Origin: Bacteroidota bacterium
Lineage (GTDB): Bacteria > Bacteroidota > Bacteroidia > B-17B0 > Aurantibacillaceae
DNA: 64,000 nucleotides
NCBI GenBank assembly: GCA_013298715.1
Contig: JAAFIQ010000004.1
Coordinates: forward strand, 62,001 to 126,000
Direction: 5' to 3'
Within the stretch, counting starts at the first letter, position 1, and the number at the start of each line of letters is the position of its first letter. Both the position numbers and the translations under genes were made by a program. Shown here one piece after another: positions 34,253-43,552 of this stretch. The notes under the pieces were generated by a model. It was not told the DNA's origin and ran no database searches. It worked only from the letters and a program-made list of their open reading frames with translations.

Positions 34253-36808
34253 CTAAAATTTAATTCCAATTAATAATACATCATCCATCTGCTTGTAATT
34301 TCCTTTCCAGTTGTTAAACTCTTTCTCAAATTTATCCCCCATTTCTGTCATGTTTAATTCAAGATTTTCAACAATTGTACTTTTTACCCTCGAACTTAAA
34401 AATTTTTCTTTACCTAATGCACCTCCAAATTGATCTGGCAAGCCATCTGTATTTATAAAGATTGCATCGCCTGAATTTAGTTTTATAGTATAATTTGTAA
34501 ATGGTTTACGCGTTTTGTAATGCATACCTGCAATTGGGTATTTATCTCCTTTTAATTCTTCTAGCGCTTTATTTTTTACCAAGTAACAAGGGCGATGTGC
34601 GCCAGCATACTCTAAAACGTTGTTTTTTGTATCAATTACGCAAAGTGCTATATCCATTCCATCCTTTGCATCAGATTTACCGCTATCTTGTTTTAATGTA
34701 GCTTGAACTTGCGCATGCAGCTCATCCAAAATTTCACTGGCGCTTCGTGGTATACCATCGTTCATAATTTGATTAAGAGTAAAGTGCCCTATAAAACTCA
34801 TTAAGGCACCCGGAACGCCATGGCCTGTGCAATCTACCGAAGCAACCGTAATTTTATTGCCGTTTTTATGTATGTATGGGAAATCGCCACTCACCACATC
34901 TTTTGGTTTATAAAACATAAACGAGTTTTCAAAATAACCTTTTAATACAGCCTCTGTAGGCATTAACGAGCTTTGAATGCGGTAACTGTAATTTATACTT
35001 TCGGTAATTTTTTTATTTTTATCTAAAATAATTTCTTCTGATTTTTTTTGTAAGCTTACATTATGTGCTACAATTAAAATTGTTTCAAGTTCTTTGTTAT
35101 TATCAAATTCAGGTATTGCAGTAATTTTATAAAACTCAACCTCATCTACTTTTTTAATTTTAATTTCGGAACTAATTGGTGCTGGATTTAATCGGTTTAA
35201 TTCAATTATTTTTAAATATTCTTCCTTTAATTCTTTAGGAAGTAAATCGCCAGTTTTGATATTATAATTGCTTAACAAACTTGCCTTTAAGCCTGTAACC
35301 GATTCAATTACTGGGTTTACGTATTGTAAATTACAATCCAAGTCTACTCTACTTATTAAGTCAACTGAATTTTCAGATAAGGCTTGCATTTTTGCTCTTA
35401 CACGTTGCTCTTCTTCAGCTTTTCTCTCCTCAGTAATATCACGGCTATTCATCACCAAACCCTTAATTGTACTATCTTCTAACAAATTGGTGAGGGTTGA
35501 TTCTAGCCAAATAAGGCCTCCGTTTTGCTTAATATATCTGTACTGAAATTGTTTGGTTGTATTTGCTATTTTTTTAACTTCACTCAAAGCATTGATGAAA
35601 ATGGATTTATCTTCCTCAAAAATTTTTGATGTTTCGTTTATTCCAAGAAGCTCATTTGCATCATAACCTAATATTGATTTAACCGAAGGGCTTTTGTAAC
35701 GCACTTGTCCATCTGCTTCGTAGATAGTAATTATTTCTGACGCTTTTTCTAAAAGAATTTGTTGCCGCTTGTTTGCTTTATCAACCTCTTCAATTTTTTC
35801 GCTTAAAGCTGTTGCATTTTCAATGAGTTGACTGCGCTGAAATTCTAGCTCACTTGTCATTTTACGTGATTCATTTAACAATTTAAATGTTTCTTCGTTT
35901 ACAGAAATATTAAAAATTGTTCGCGCAATAATATCACTAATTGCGTGTAAAAAATCGCGATGTAGTTTGGGTACTTCATTTAAAAAAGCCAACTCTATAG
36001 CGCCATAAGCCTTTTGATTTGTAATTAGTGGTGAAATAAAAATAGCGCTTGGTTTTTTATCGCCTAATAAGCCAGATTTTATGGTTACATAATCGCCAGG
36101 TATTTCGGTTCTGTATATGCTATCTTTTTCTATAATTGATTGTCCAACCAATCCTTGACCATTTTTAAACGAATTGCTTAAATACTTTTTGCGTGAAAAC
36201 GCAAAACTATTTGTTAAATGAATTGTATCTTCATTACCTTCAACAAATTCTACCACATAAAAAGCCGCTTGAACGGCATTCAACTTCTTACAAAGAAAAA
36301 CAATTAGTTCATTTCCTAACTCAACAACCTTTGTATGCGTTCTTAGCATTGCCGAAACTTCGGCCGAACCGGTGCTTATCCATTTAGCTTCCTCTTCCTT
36401 TAAATCTGCTAACTGCAAATTAGCCCGCATTTGTGTAAGGGTTTGTCCGAGTTGATCATTCTCCTCAGCCACATAATCTATATTCAAATTTCCATTCCCA
36501 ATTTTTGAAACAAACTCTGTATTTTTTGAAATAATTTTTTCGTAGGTACTAATTTGTTGAGTAGCGGATTTAAAGTTTTTTTTGATTCGAATAGCTGAAA
36601 AGAGAGCGCCGATAAAAAGTATAAACGGTATAGAAAGAATAAAATAGCTTGATGTGTTTATGAACAAAAGTCCTTTAACACCTGAATAAACACTTATAAC
36701 AAAAAAATAATTAAATAATGCATATAGTGCAATAATTAAAAAACCTAGTAAAAAATAGTTTAGTATGTATAACAATAAATTAGGTGTATGTTTTGCAACT
36801 TTATTCAT
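34253..36808 (-). CDS. Membrane GAF-PAS-PAS-SpoIIE (PP2C) phosphatase, SiaA-like
   Basis: An 851-residue protein. Two or so N-terminal membrane helices (LLLYILNYFLLGFLIIALYAL, then SSYFILSIPFILFIGALFSA) have almost no periplasmic domain. Then come a HAMP-like helix (about 80-140), a GAF domain (about 165-310), coiled coil, two PAS domains (about 350-590) and a C-terminal SpoIIE-type PP2C domain (from about 610) with FYKPKDVVSGDF, VASVDCTGHGVPGALMSFIG (about 650) and KQMDDVLLIGIKF. The metal-binding Asp residues appear present. It should dephosphorylate the SiaC-like protein. It overlaps the GAF gene upstream by 8 bases. Confidence 0.9.
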   Translation of the reverse strand: MNKVAKHTPNLLLYILNYFLLGFLIIALYALFNYFFVISVYSGVKGLLFINTSSYFILSIPFILFIGALFSAIRIKKNFKSATQQISTYEKIISKNTEFVSKIGNGNLNIDYVAEENDQLGQTLTQMRANLQLADLKEEEAKWISTGSAEVSAMLRTHTKVVELGNELIVFLCKKLNAVQAAFYVVEFVEGNEDTIHLTNSFAFSRKKYLSNSFKNGQGLVGQSIIEKDSIYRTEIPGDYVTIKSGLLGDKKPSAIFISPLITNQKAYGAIELAFLNEVPKLHRDFLHAISDIIARTIFNISVNEETFKLLNESRKMTSELEFQRSQLIENATALSEKIEEVDKANKRQQILLEKASEIITIYEADGQVRYKSPSVKSILGYDANELLGINETSKIFEEDKSIFINALSEVKKIANTTKQFQYRYIKQNGGLIWLESTLTNLLEDSTIKGLVMNSRDITEERKAEEEQRVRAKMQALSENSVDLISRVDLDCNLQYVNPVIESVTGLKASLLSNYNIKTGDLLPKELKEEYLKIIELNRLNPAPISSEIKIKKVDEVEFYKITAIPEFDNNKELETILIVAHNVSLQKKSEEIILDKNKKITESINYSYRIQSSLMPTEAVLKGYFENSFMFYKPKDVVSGDFPYIHKNGNKITVASVDCTGHGVPGALMSFIGHFTLNQIMNDGIPRSASEILDELHAQVQATLKQDSGKSDAKDGMDIALCVIDTKNNVLEYAGAHRPCYLVKNKALEELKGDKYPIAGMHYKTRKPFTNYTIKLNSGDAIFINTDGLPDQFGGALGKEKFLSSRVKSTIVENLELNMTEMGDKFEKEFNNWKGNYKQMDDVLLIGIKF

Positions 36809-37235
36809 TTAGGCGTTTTAGCAAATCGTTATTAATAGAGTTAAAGAACGTAAGTGTTTCTTGATTAAAATCAAATCCTGCAAGCTCTATTACAGCGCTT
36901 ATTTTTTCATTTAAAGAAAATGGATGTATGTAAAGTACACTTGGTGTTTTTTTACCTAGCCCTGAAGTAATTTCTAAATATCCAGCAGGAACAGAATCAA
37001 TTAACATAGGTTTGTTATCTGCGGCAACTTGCCCAGTAAAACCATCACCTATTTTGATAGTAATATTTGGGAGTTCAGTTGTAGGCAATGCGTAACCAGC
37101 AACTGGTAAAAGTATATCATTTCTCAACTTAAATAAAATTCCTTGGCAGGCGTTTATTTGTTTACAGCAGTGCCATAAAAACCTTCGGTAGAATTCATTT
37201 GTATCTTTAATTGCTATGATTTCAGCTTCAGACAT
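36801..37235 (-). CDS. Stand-alone GAF domain protein
   Basis: A 144-residue cytoplasmic protein that is essentially one GAF domain: RFLWHCCKQINACQGILFKLRNDILLPVAGYALP, then GDGFTGQVAADNKPMLIDSVPAGYLEITSGLG and PSVLYIHPF. It shares the V/I-P-x-x-Y-x-x-I-x-SGL block with the GAF domains of the sensor and of the phosphatase in the same operon. It may bind the same ligand and act as a soluble sensor or adaptor. It overlaps the phosphatase start by 8 bases and follows cheB by 1 base. Confidence 0.82.
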   Translation of the reverse strand: MSEAEIIAIKDTNEFYRRFLWHCCKQINACQGILFKLRNDILLPVAGYALPTTELPNITIKIGDGFTGQVAADNKPMLIDSVPAGYLEITSGLGKKTPSVLYIHPFSLNEKISAVIELAGFDFNQETLTFFNSINNDLLKRLNE

Positions 37236-37236
37236 A

Positions 37237-37812
37237 TTAAACTTCTATTTTAATTGAATCATGTGAAAGAATGTACTCGATAATTTCATCAATATTTAAT
37301 TGCTTTATATCTGGCATTAAATGAATGGCAGCCTCGGGCATAGTTTTTATTGTTGCCTCAGCTGGACTTTGAGTAATAACCTTTGCTCCACGCTTTTTTG
37401 CCATATACAACCCCATTGCCCCATCTGAATTTGCACCAGAAAGTATAACTCCTAACATTTTTTCTTTAAAAATATAAGAGAAGGTATCAAACGCTACGTT
37501 TATGGAAGGCCTTGAAAAGGACACCATATCTGAGGTGGATAATGAAAAAATATTCCCAATGTCGGCCATTAAATGATAATTAGCGGGTGCAAGATAAACC
37601 CTGCCTTTTTGGATTTTTTCTTTGTCATCCGGTTCAATAATTTGTTTTGCTGATTTTAAGTTTAAAGCTTCAACAAACCCATGCCTTATATGCTTTAACC
37701 TATGGAGACACAATACTATAGGTGTGTTGTAACTTGCAGGTAATTTTGCCAACAGCTTTTGTATGAGTGGAAAACTTCCGGCAGATCCTCCTATAACTAT
37801 TATTTTATACAT
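37237..37812 (-). CDS. CheB-type methylesterase domain protein without receiver
   Basis: A 191-residue protein consisting only of the CheB methylesterase/amidase domain. IIVIGGSAGSFPLIQKLLAKL holds the nucleophile Ser (G-G-S-A-G), CLHRLKHIRHG the catalytic His region, and VILSGANSDGAMGLYMAKKRGAKVITQSPAEA the catalytic Asp block. It lacks the N-terminal receiver of classical CheB, so it cannot be controlled by CheA phosphorylation in the usual way. It presumably removes methyl groups added by the adjacent CheR. It starts 1 base after cheR stops. Confidence 0.9.
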   Translation of the reverse strand: MYKIIVIGGSAGSFPLIQKLLAKLPASYNTPIVLCLHRLKHIRHGFVEALNLKSAKQIIEPDDKEKIQKGRVYLAPANYHLMADIGNIFSLSTSDMVSFSRPSINVAFDTFSYIFKEKMLGVILSGANSDGAMGLYMAKKRGAKVITQSPAEATIKTMPEAAIHLMPDIKQLNIDEIIEYILSHDSIKIEV

Positions 37813-37813
37813 G

Positions 37814-38650
37814 CTAAGAGCCTAAAGTAGTAATTTTTTGGTAAATTTTTTCTTCGGCACTAATAGTTTTAAAATGGTTGGATGCAGCACACCAGGCAAT
37901 ACTCTCTTTAGAACCAATTGCTAAATAGGAACCGGAGAATAAACTTTGCTCAATAAGGCTTAACACTTTATTTTGGAGACTCATGTTAAAGTAAATCATT
38001 ACATTTCTACAAAGCACCAAATCAAATTTAGAGAAGGGTGTACCTATTACTAAATCATGTTTTCTAAAATGAACATTTCGTAGCAAATCCGGGTTCATTT
38101 TAACAACATCTACGCTAAAATGATTGTAATATTTTTTAAAGTCAACGCCTCCCAAAAACCTATTATAATTTTGGGTATTCAACTCCATATTTCTGTTTAA
38201 GTAAAGACCACTTTTAGCTTTCTCAATTACTTCATCGTTTATATCTGTTGCTATAATTGAATAGTTAGAAATACCCATTTCGTTTAACAAAATTGCCATG
38301 GTGTAAACTTCTTCACCACTACTGCATGCTGCATGCCAAATACGAATGGTACTGAGTTTCGCTAATTCAGGTAGAATATCTTCACGTAATTTGCGCCAAA
38401 AGCTAGGGTCGCGAAACATTTCGGTAGTGTTTACTGTAATTTCGCGAACGAGCTCCTCAGTAAAATTTTTATCTGATTTTATTTTAACAATCAACTCAGC
38501 ATTGCTGCCTATTCTGAAAATTTCTTTTGCCCGCGATATACGTCGCATAAACGAAGTGGTTGCATACTCGCTAAAATCGTAGTTCCAAGATGATTTTAGT
38601 ACACCTGAAATTTCTTTGATTGCATTTAAATCTATATCTTCTGCAATCAT
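37814..38650 (-). CDS. CheR-type protein-glutamate methyltransferase
   Basis: A 278-residue complete CheR. The N-terminal helical domain holds YDFSEYATTSFMRRISRAKEIF, and EITVNTTEMFRDPSFWRKLRE is the typical link. The SAM-binding motif is IWHAACSSGEEVYTMAILL (about residue 105); IIATDINDEVIEKAKSGLY and LVLCRNVMIYFN complete the Rossmann site. It methylates Glu side chains of receptors using SAM. The start overlaps the sensor gene by 4 bases (ATGA-type), so translation is coupled; the sensor is the obvious substrate candidate. Confidence 0.93.
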   Translation of the reverse strand: MIAEDIDLNAIKEISGVLKSSWNYDFSEYATTSFMRRISRAKEIFRIGSNAELIVKIKSDKNFTEELVREITVNTTEMFRDPSFWRKLREDILPELAKLSTIRIWHAACSSGEEVYTMAILLNEMGISNYSIIATDINDEVIEKAKSGLYLNRNMELNTQNYNRFLGGVDFKKYYNHFSVDVVKMNPDLLRNVHFRKHDLVIGTPFSKFDLVLCRNVMIYFNMSLQNKVLSLIEQSLFSGSYLAIGSKESIAWCAASNHFKTISAEEKIYQKITTLGS

Positions 38651-40827
38651 GCGCCTTTAAGTTTAGCAATTTCGGCAATATAGCCTTGTTCTTTTTTAGA
38701 AAATTCTTCTTCGAGCGCTTCGATTTTTGAGAACTTTTCGGAATTTGAAATCTCTAATAATTTTTGTTTTGTAATATCCTTTGCAAGTTTAATTACTTTA
38801 ACAACATTTTTATTCTCATCAAATACTGGTGCGTAAGAGGCTTCTAACCAAACAATATGACCATTTTTTGTAACACGCTCGTATTGATTTACTAGAGTTT
38901 CTCCGCTTTTTAAACTTTTCCAAAAGTTAATATAGGCAATAGAACTGGCATACTCCTTAGTAGCGAATATTCTATGGTGTTTACCTAAAATCTCCTCTTT
39001 AGAATCATACTCCATGGTACGACAAAATATATCGTTCGCATTTAGTATTAAACCTTCAGGGGTAAAATCAATAAAGGCATAAGATGTATCAATGGCATTA
39101 AATTGAGCTTTCATTTCTGATTCTGATTTCCTGAAACGATTTGCTAGGCGCTCTTGTTCTTCTTGCGTAGCGTGCAACTCTTCCATATTTTGCCGCATTT
39201 CTTCTTCTTGTGCACGCATTTCTTCTGCTTGTTGTTGTGTTTGATGTAGTAATAAAGTTGTTCTTATGTTTACCCTAATTGTTGTAACTGTTGAAGCAAT
39301 TGACTCAGCAATTTTTTTAAGGAAGTCAACCTCATACTCTTCAAAAACCTTAAAGGAAGCAATTTCTAATACACCATTTGTTAAATCATTTATTTTAAGC
39401 GGTACAAGAATTATGCAATTTGGCGTTGCTTCTCCCAAACCTGAGGTAATAGTAGTGTATTTATCTGGTACATCTGTCATATAAATAATATCGTTCTCAA
39501 TAAAACACTGTCCAGCCAAACCTTCGCCTAATAAAATTTTCTTAGTTAAAAACTTCTTCTTGTCGTAAGCGTAACAGGCTTTTAATTCTAAAAATTGTTC
39601 TGACTTATTATCATCGTTCAATAAAAACAACGAGGCTTGGTTTGCCTTGGTGTATTTGGTTACAAAACTTACTATATTGTCGAACAACTCTTGTTCATTG
39701 TTGCTATTATAGTTGCTTCTCAAAGTTTCACTAATTTGTGCCAAACCGGCAATTGCCCAGTTACGTCGTTTATCCTCGTCGGCCACCTTTTTAAGGCTGT
39801 CGCGCATACTATTTAAGGAGGTTCCTAAAGCACCCTTACCCTCAAAAACAGTTACGTCAGAATCGAACTTTCCTTCACCAACTTCGTCAGCAAAATTCTT
39901 AACCATGTTAAGATTTGAAGTAAGGTTGTTTAAAGAATTGACGATTTGCCCAATCTCATCACTACTTGAATTTTGTTTAATATTAGGTAAATCTCCAGAT
40001 GAGAGCGTATCTAAAAACTCTTTTGTTTCAATTACTGGGCGCTGAATTCGTTTAGCAATTAGTAAGCTTAGTAGAGTAGTAAAAATAATAGAGAGAATAA
40101 TTAAACTAATAAGAATTATTCGGCTATTTTTTGCTGCGGCCTCTGAATTTTGTTGTTCATCTGCTGTAGCTTCTAAGATAAGCTTACTCAGCTCTCCATT
40201 CTCAGTTACTAACGATTCAAATAGTGAATAAAATAATTTCATTTTGTCTGAAAATTGTTCGTTAATTATTTTTTCACAATACTCGTTTATATGTTCGTAA
40301 TTATATTTTTCTTCAGCTAAAAGCTTAACTGACAATGAATCAGTAAACATGCTTAACTTGGCAATTTTATTTGTTAGTTCTACCTCAGATGCCTTTAAAA
40401 GACTATCACCAGAGCGTTTAAAATGAATTATTTCCTTGGCGAAATTTATGTAATCATTCAGCATAGGTTTAACTCTATTTAATTGCTCTCGTTTCTTTTG
40501 ATCTAAATCGAGTTTTTCCATCTCGCTTATATCAGTTAAAAATTGATTTTGGTGTTCGGTAAAATCAGAAAATACTGTATTTAACTCTTCTGTTTCTTTA
40601 AAGTTTTTTAATTGAGATAATAATACATCCGCCCTGATGGCATCGTGCATCATATCTCCATCCTGAAAATAATACAAGGCCTTTTGATTTGTAACAATTT
40701 TGTAGGTTATAGCCTGCTGATTATTTAAGATTAAATAAAACAATACACCTAAAACAACTAAAAAAACGAGGCTGATAATAGCAATCAAGAGCAATTTTTG
40801 CTGTAATTTTAAATTTCGAAAATTCAT
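38647..40827 (-). CDS. Membrane sensor with HAMP, GAF and PAS domains (no kinase domain)
   Basis: A 726-residue protein from the ATG at 40827 (MNFRNLKLQQ); an upstream in-frame ATG at 40887 adds a poorly fitting leader. Order: membrane helix (LLLIAIISLVFLVVLGVLFYLIL), a periplasmic helical sensor region of about 200 residues, a second helix (IILISLIILSIIFTTLLSLLIA), HAMP (about 265-320), GAF (about 375-530), a Gln/Glu-rich coiled coil with repeated EEMR units, PAS with WLEASYAPVFDENKNVVKVIKLAKDITKQK (about 580-695) and a final helix. There is no histidine kinase or methyl-accepting chemotaxis signalling tip. It heads the eight-gene operon and is probably its input and the CheR/CheB target. 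Confidence 0.88.
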   Translation of the reverse strand: MNFRNLKLQQKLLLIAIISLVFLVVLGVLFYLILNNQQAITYKIVTNQKALYYFQDGDMMHDAIRADVLLSQLKNFKETEELNTVFSDFTEHQNQFLTDISEMEKLDLDQKKREQLNRVKPMLNDYINFAKEIIHFKRSGDSLLKASEVELTNKIAKLSMFTDSLSVKLLAEEKYNYEHINEYCEKIINEQFSDKMKLFYSLFESLVTENGELSKLILEATADEQQNSEAAAKNSRIILISLIILSIIFTTLLSLLIAKRIQRPVIETKEFLDTLSSGDLPNIKQNSSSDEIGQIVNSLNNLTSNLNMVKNFADEVGEGKFDSDVTVFEGKGALGTSLNSMRDSLKKVADEDKRRNWAIAGLAQISETLRSNYNSNNEQELFDNIVSFVTKYTKANQASLFLLNDDNKSEQFLELKACYAYDKKKFLTKKILLGEGLAGQCFIENDIIYMTDVPDKYTTITSGLGEATPNCIILVPLKINDLTNGVLEIASFKVFEEYEVDFLKKIAESIASTVTTIRVNIRTTLLLHQTQQQAEEMRAQEEEMRQNMEELHATQEEQERLANRFRKSESEMKAQFNAIDTSYAFIDFTPEGLILNANDIFCRTMEYDSKEEILGKHHRIFATKEYASSIAYINFWKSLKSGETLVNQYERVTKNGHIVWLEASYAPVFDENKNVVKVIKLAKDITKQKLLEISNSEKFSKIEALEEEFSKKEQGYIAEIAKLKGA

Positions 40828-41021
40828 AAAATAGTTTGAGTCATAAAAATAAAACAAATTGGTTGAAGTTACAATAGAGTAAAACACCTATACAAAAAAA
40901 TCAACATCGAATTTTAAACAAATACAGATTGGTTAGCTCTTCCAATGCTAATTGAGTAGCATCTTGTGTATCTAAAAAAATTTAAATTAATAACTTGATA
41001 GTAATAATTTAAACTGTATTC

Positions 41022-43514
41022 TTAAAATAATTTTCCGAGGCAGGCCTTAACAATTTTAATTTCCTCAAAACTAATTGCGTTGGGTAAACTATTTTTAATT
41101 TCGTTTAATGACTGCGGTTCTTCAGATTTAATTAATGCTGCTTGAATTAAGTCAAAATTTTCTTTTGAAACAAATTGATGTACATCCAATTGCTTATCTA
41201 CAATATAGGGTAATAAATGATTTATAATTGTGCCGTGCGTAAAATTTCTAATTTTTGCAATTTCTTCAATAGTGTTACCTTGTTGATATAGTTCAAAACT
41301 TTGTTTTTTAGAATCTGTTTTTTGAGTTTTAATTTTTTCTTTCTTAACAGTTTCTTCAAAAACGAGTTCATTTGTCTCGACATTAAATTCAGCAATATAA
41401 TTATTTATTAGATCTAAAAACCGGTCGCCAAATGCATTTACTTTAGCTTGACCAAAGCCGCTAATTTTTAATAATTGATTGCTATTAATTGGCAACATAT
41501 CGCACAACTGAGTTATGGTTTTTGCATTCGCTACAAAAAATATTGGCTTTTGTGTTTCTTCACAAAGCTCATCTCTAAGTTCAACCAAGCGTTTGTAAAG
41601 TATTGGATGGTTAGTATGAGCTGACTGGCTTGCGGTAGCAGTTTTAATCTGTTTTTTTGCTGTGGCGTAAATATTCATTTTTAATGAAAGCGCTGCATCT
41701 TTGAGTTTTGCTTTAGAATATAATTGTAAATTAAACCCATTAATACAGGATGTAATAAGCACACTCCTATCTGACAAATAGTCGAATATCTCTTGTAGCA
41801 ATTGATTACAATCTGAAGCAGCTTCTTTGCTTTCTGTTATTAAATCGCAATTTTTTAAAAGGGTTAACGCATTTGTAATTTCTAAATCAAAGTATGCAGA
41901 AGCCTTGCTGATGCGTTGATTAATAAATTCTTGTTTGGTTTCAAAATCGTTAAAAAGCTCATGCAACTGTGCTTCAAACTTTAATGAGGTATCACAAATT
42001 TGATTAATTTTTTGAGCTAACAAAGTTGTCCAATTAATTCCAGCCTCTGCAAAATGTTTTTTGTGTAAAGCACATAAACCTAACAATTCTTTATTCGTTT
42101 TAGCTAGAATTGAAAAATCAAAAATAAATTGAATACACTCTTTGGTAAACTCAAGTTGAGAAGCCGAAAACAGATTTTTAATAGTTGCATCATCTTGTCT
42201 TGAATTATTAAACGCAACTATTTCATCGTTATTAAACAATTTTTTTGAATCAATTTCACTACTTAAAATTAAACCACTCAAACTTCTACACCTGCTTAAA
42301 GCAACATAAACTTGACCAGCACTAAATGCTTCAGCAGCATCTATAATTAATTTATCAAAAGTTAGCCCTTGGCTTTTATGAATGGTTATTGCCCAAGCGT
42401 GCCTGAGTGGAAACTGAATAAATTTTCCAATTACATTTTCTTTAATTTCTTTGCTTGATTTATCAACATCGTAGGTTACATTACTCCATACTTCTTTTTC
42501 CACTTTTATCTCAGCAAAATCTTCTTCACACTTCACCGTAATACTATCCTTTTCTAACGCTGTTACTATTCCAATTTTTCCGTTGTAATAATTTTTTTCT
42601 GAATTATTTTTTAAAAACATAACACGCGCTCCTACTTTTAATAGAAGAACTTCATCTGCCGGATACGTTTTTTCGGAGAACAATCCTTCTACAGCGGATT
42701 TGTAGGTAAATAATTTACTTGACAAAGCATTTAGCGCAGATTGATTAATTGTATCTGCCTTTCGATTATGCGTGGTTAAAGTTATATTACTTTCATAATC
42801 TAGCTTCGTTAAATTTCTGTTATAACACGCGTTAAGAACATTCAAATTTTCTAAACTCAATTTGTTATTTCTTACCTCATTTAAAATTTCAACAAACTTA
42901 TTCTCCTTTTGACGATAAATTTTTGTAAGTTCAATAAAAACAGGATAGTTTTCTCTTACTGCATAGCTATCAAAAAAATATGCGCTTTTATAACTATCTA
43001 CTAGTGTGCGCCATTCCTCATCACTCACAATTGGGGGAAGCTGAAACATATCGCCAATAAACAAAACTTGTACACCACCAAAAGGTCGTTTATAATTTTT
43101 TCTTACTTGCCTTAATGTTACATCTATTTGATCAATCATATCGCTCCGTACCATGCTTATCTCATCAATAATTAATAAGTCAAGGCGCTTTAATAAATTT
43201 ATTTTATTGATGTTATATTTTTGAACATGCAAAGGGCGATGTAAATAATTTATTTGATTAGTGTTTGTAAAGTTTGGTAAAAATGGTCCGAATGAAAATT
43301 GAAAAAAGGAATGTATTGTTGAACCACCAGCATTAATAGCCGCAACACCCGTTGGTGCTATAATAGCCAGTTGTTTAAAAGTATTACTTTTTATGTATTT
43401 AAGTAATGTGGTTTTACCAGTTCCTGCTTTACCAGTTATAAAAACCGATTTATTGGTTTGATTTACAAAATTTAAAACTTGCTCAAATTGCTCGTTAATC
43501 TCAATATTTTCCAT
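41022..43514 (-). CDS. Pif1/RecD-like DNA helicase with HRDC and helix-turn-helix domains
   Basis: An 830-residue SF1 helicase. Walker A SVFITGKAGTGKTTLLKYI (about residue 28), LAIIAPTGVAAINAGGSTIHSFF (motif Ia), LLIIDEISMVRSDM (Walker B) and HAWAITIHKSQGLTFDKLIID plus VYVALSRCRSLSGLIL (motifs V/VI) match Pif1-type helicases. The C-terminal part carries an HRDC-like domain (LVELRDELCEETQKPIFFVANAKTITQL ... ISGFGQAKVNAFGDRFLDLI) and an HTH_40-type helix-turn-helix (FELYQQGNTIEEIAKIRNFTHGTIINHLLPYI). It is likely a DNA-repair or replication helicase. It is divergent from the aldehyde dehydrogenase gene with 38 bases between. Confidence 0.9.
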   Translation of the reverse strand: MENIEINEQFEQVLNFVNQTNKSVFITGKAGTGKTTLLKYIKSNTFKQLAIIAPTGVAAINAGGSTIHSFFQFSFGPFLPNFTNTNQINYLHRPLHVQKYNINKINLLKRLDLLIIDEISMVRSDMIDQIDVTLRQVRKNYKRPFGGVQVLFIGDMFQLPPIVSDEEWRTLVDSYKSAYFFDSYAVRENYPVFIELTKIYRQKENKFVEILNEVRNNKLSLENLNVLNACYNRNLTKLDYESNITLTTHNRKADTINQSALNALSSKLFTYKSAVEGLFSEKTYPADEVLLLKVGARVMFLKNNSEKNYYNGKIGIVTALEKDSITVKCEEDFAEIKVEKEVWSNVTYDVDKSSKEIKENVIGKFIQFPLRHAWAITIHKSQGLTFDKLIIDAAEAFSAGQVYVALSRCRSLSGLILSSEIDSKKLFNNDEIVAFNNSRQDDATIKNLFSASQLEFTKECIQFIFDFSILAKTNKELLGLCALHKKHFAEAGINWTTLLAQKINQICDTSLKFEAQLHELFNDFETKQEFINQRISKASAYFDLEITNALTLLKNCDLITESKEAASDCNQLLQEIFDYLSDRSVLITSCINGFNLQLYSKAKLKDAALSLKMNIYATAKKQIKTATASQSAHTNHPILYKRLVELRDELCEETQKPIFFVANAKTITQLCDMLPINSNQLLKISGFGQAKVNAFGDRFLDLINNYIAEFNVETNELVFEETVKKEKIKTQKTDSKKQSFELYQQGNTIEEIAKIRNFTHGTIINHLLPYIVDKQLDVHQFVSKENFDLIQAALIKSEEPQSLNEIKNSLPNAISFEEIKIVKACLGKLF

Positions 43515-43552
43515 TTGTTGAGTAAAGATATTACTTTTACCTTTTATTATTT

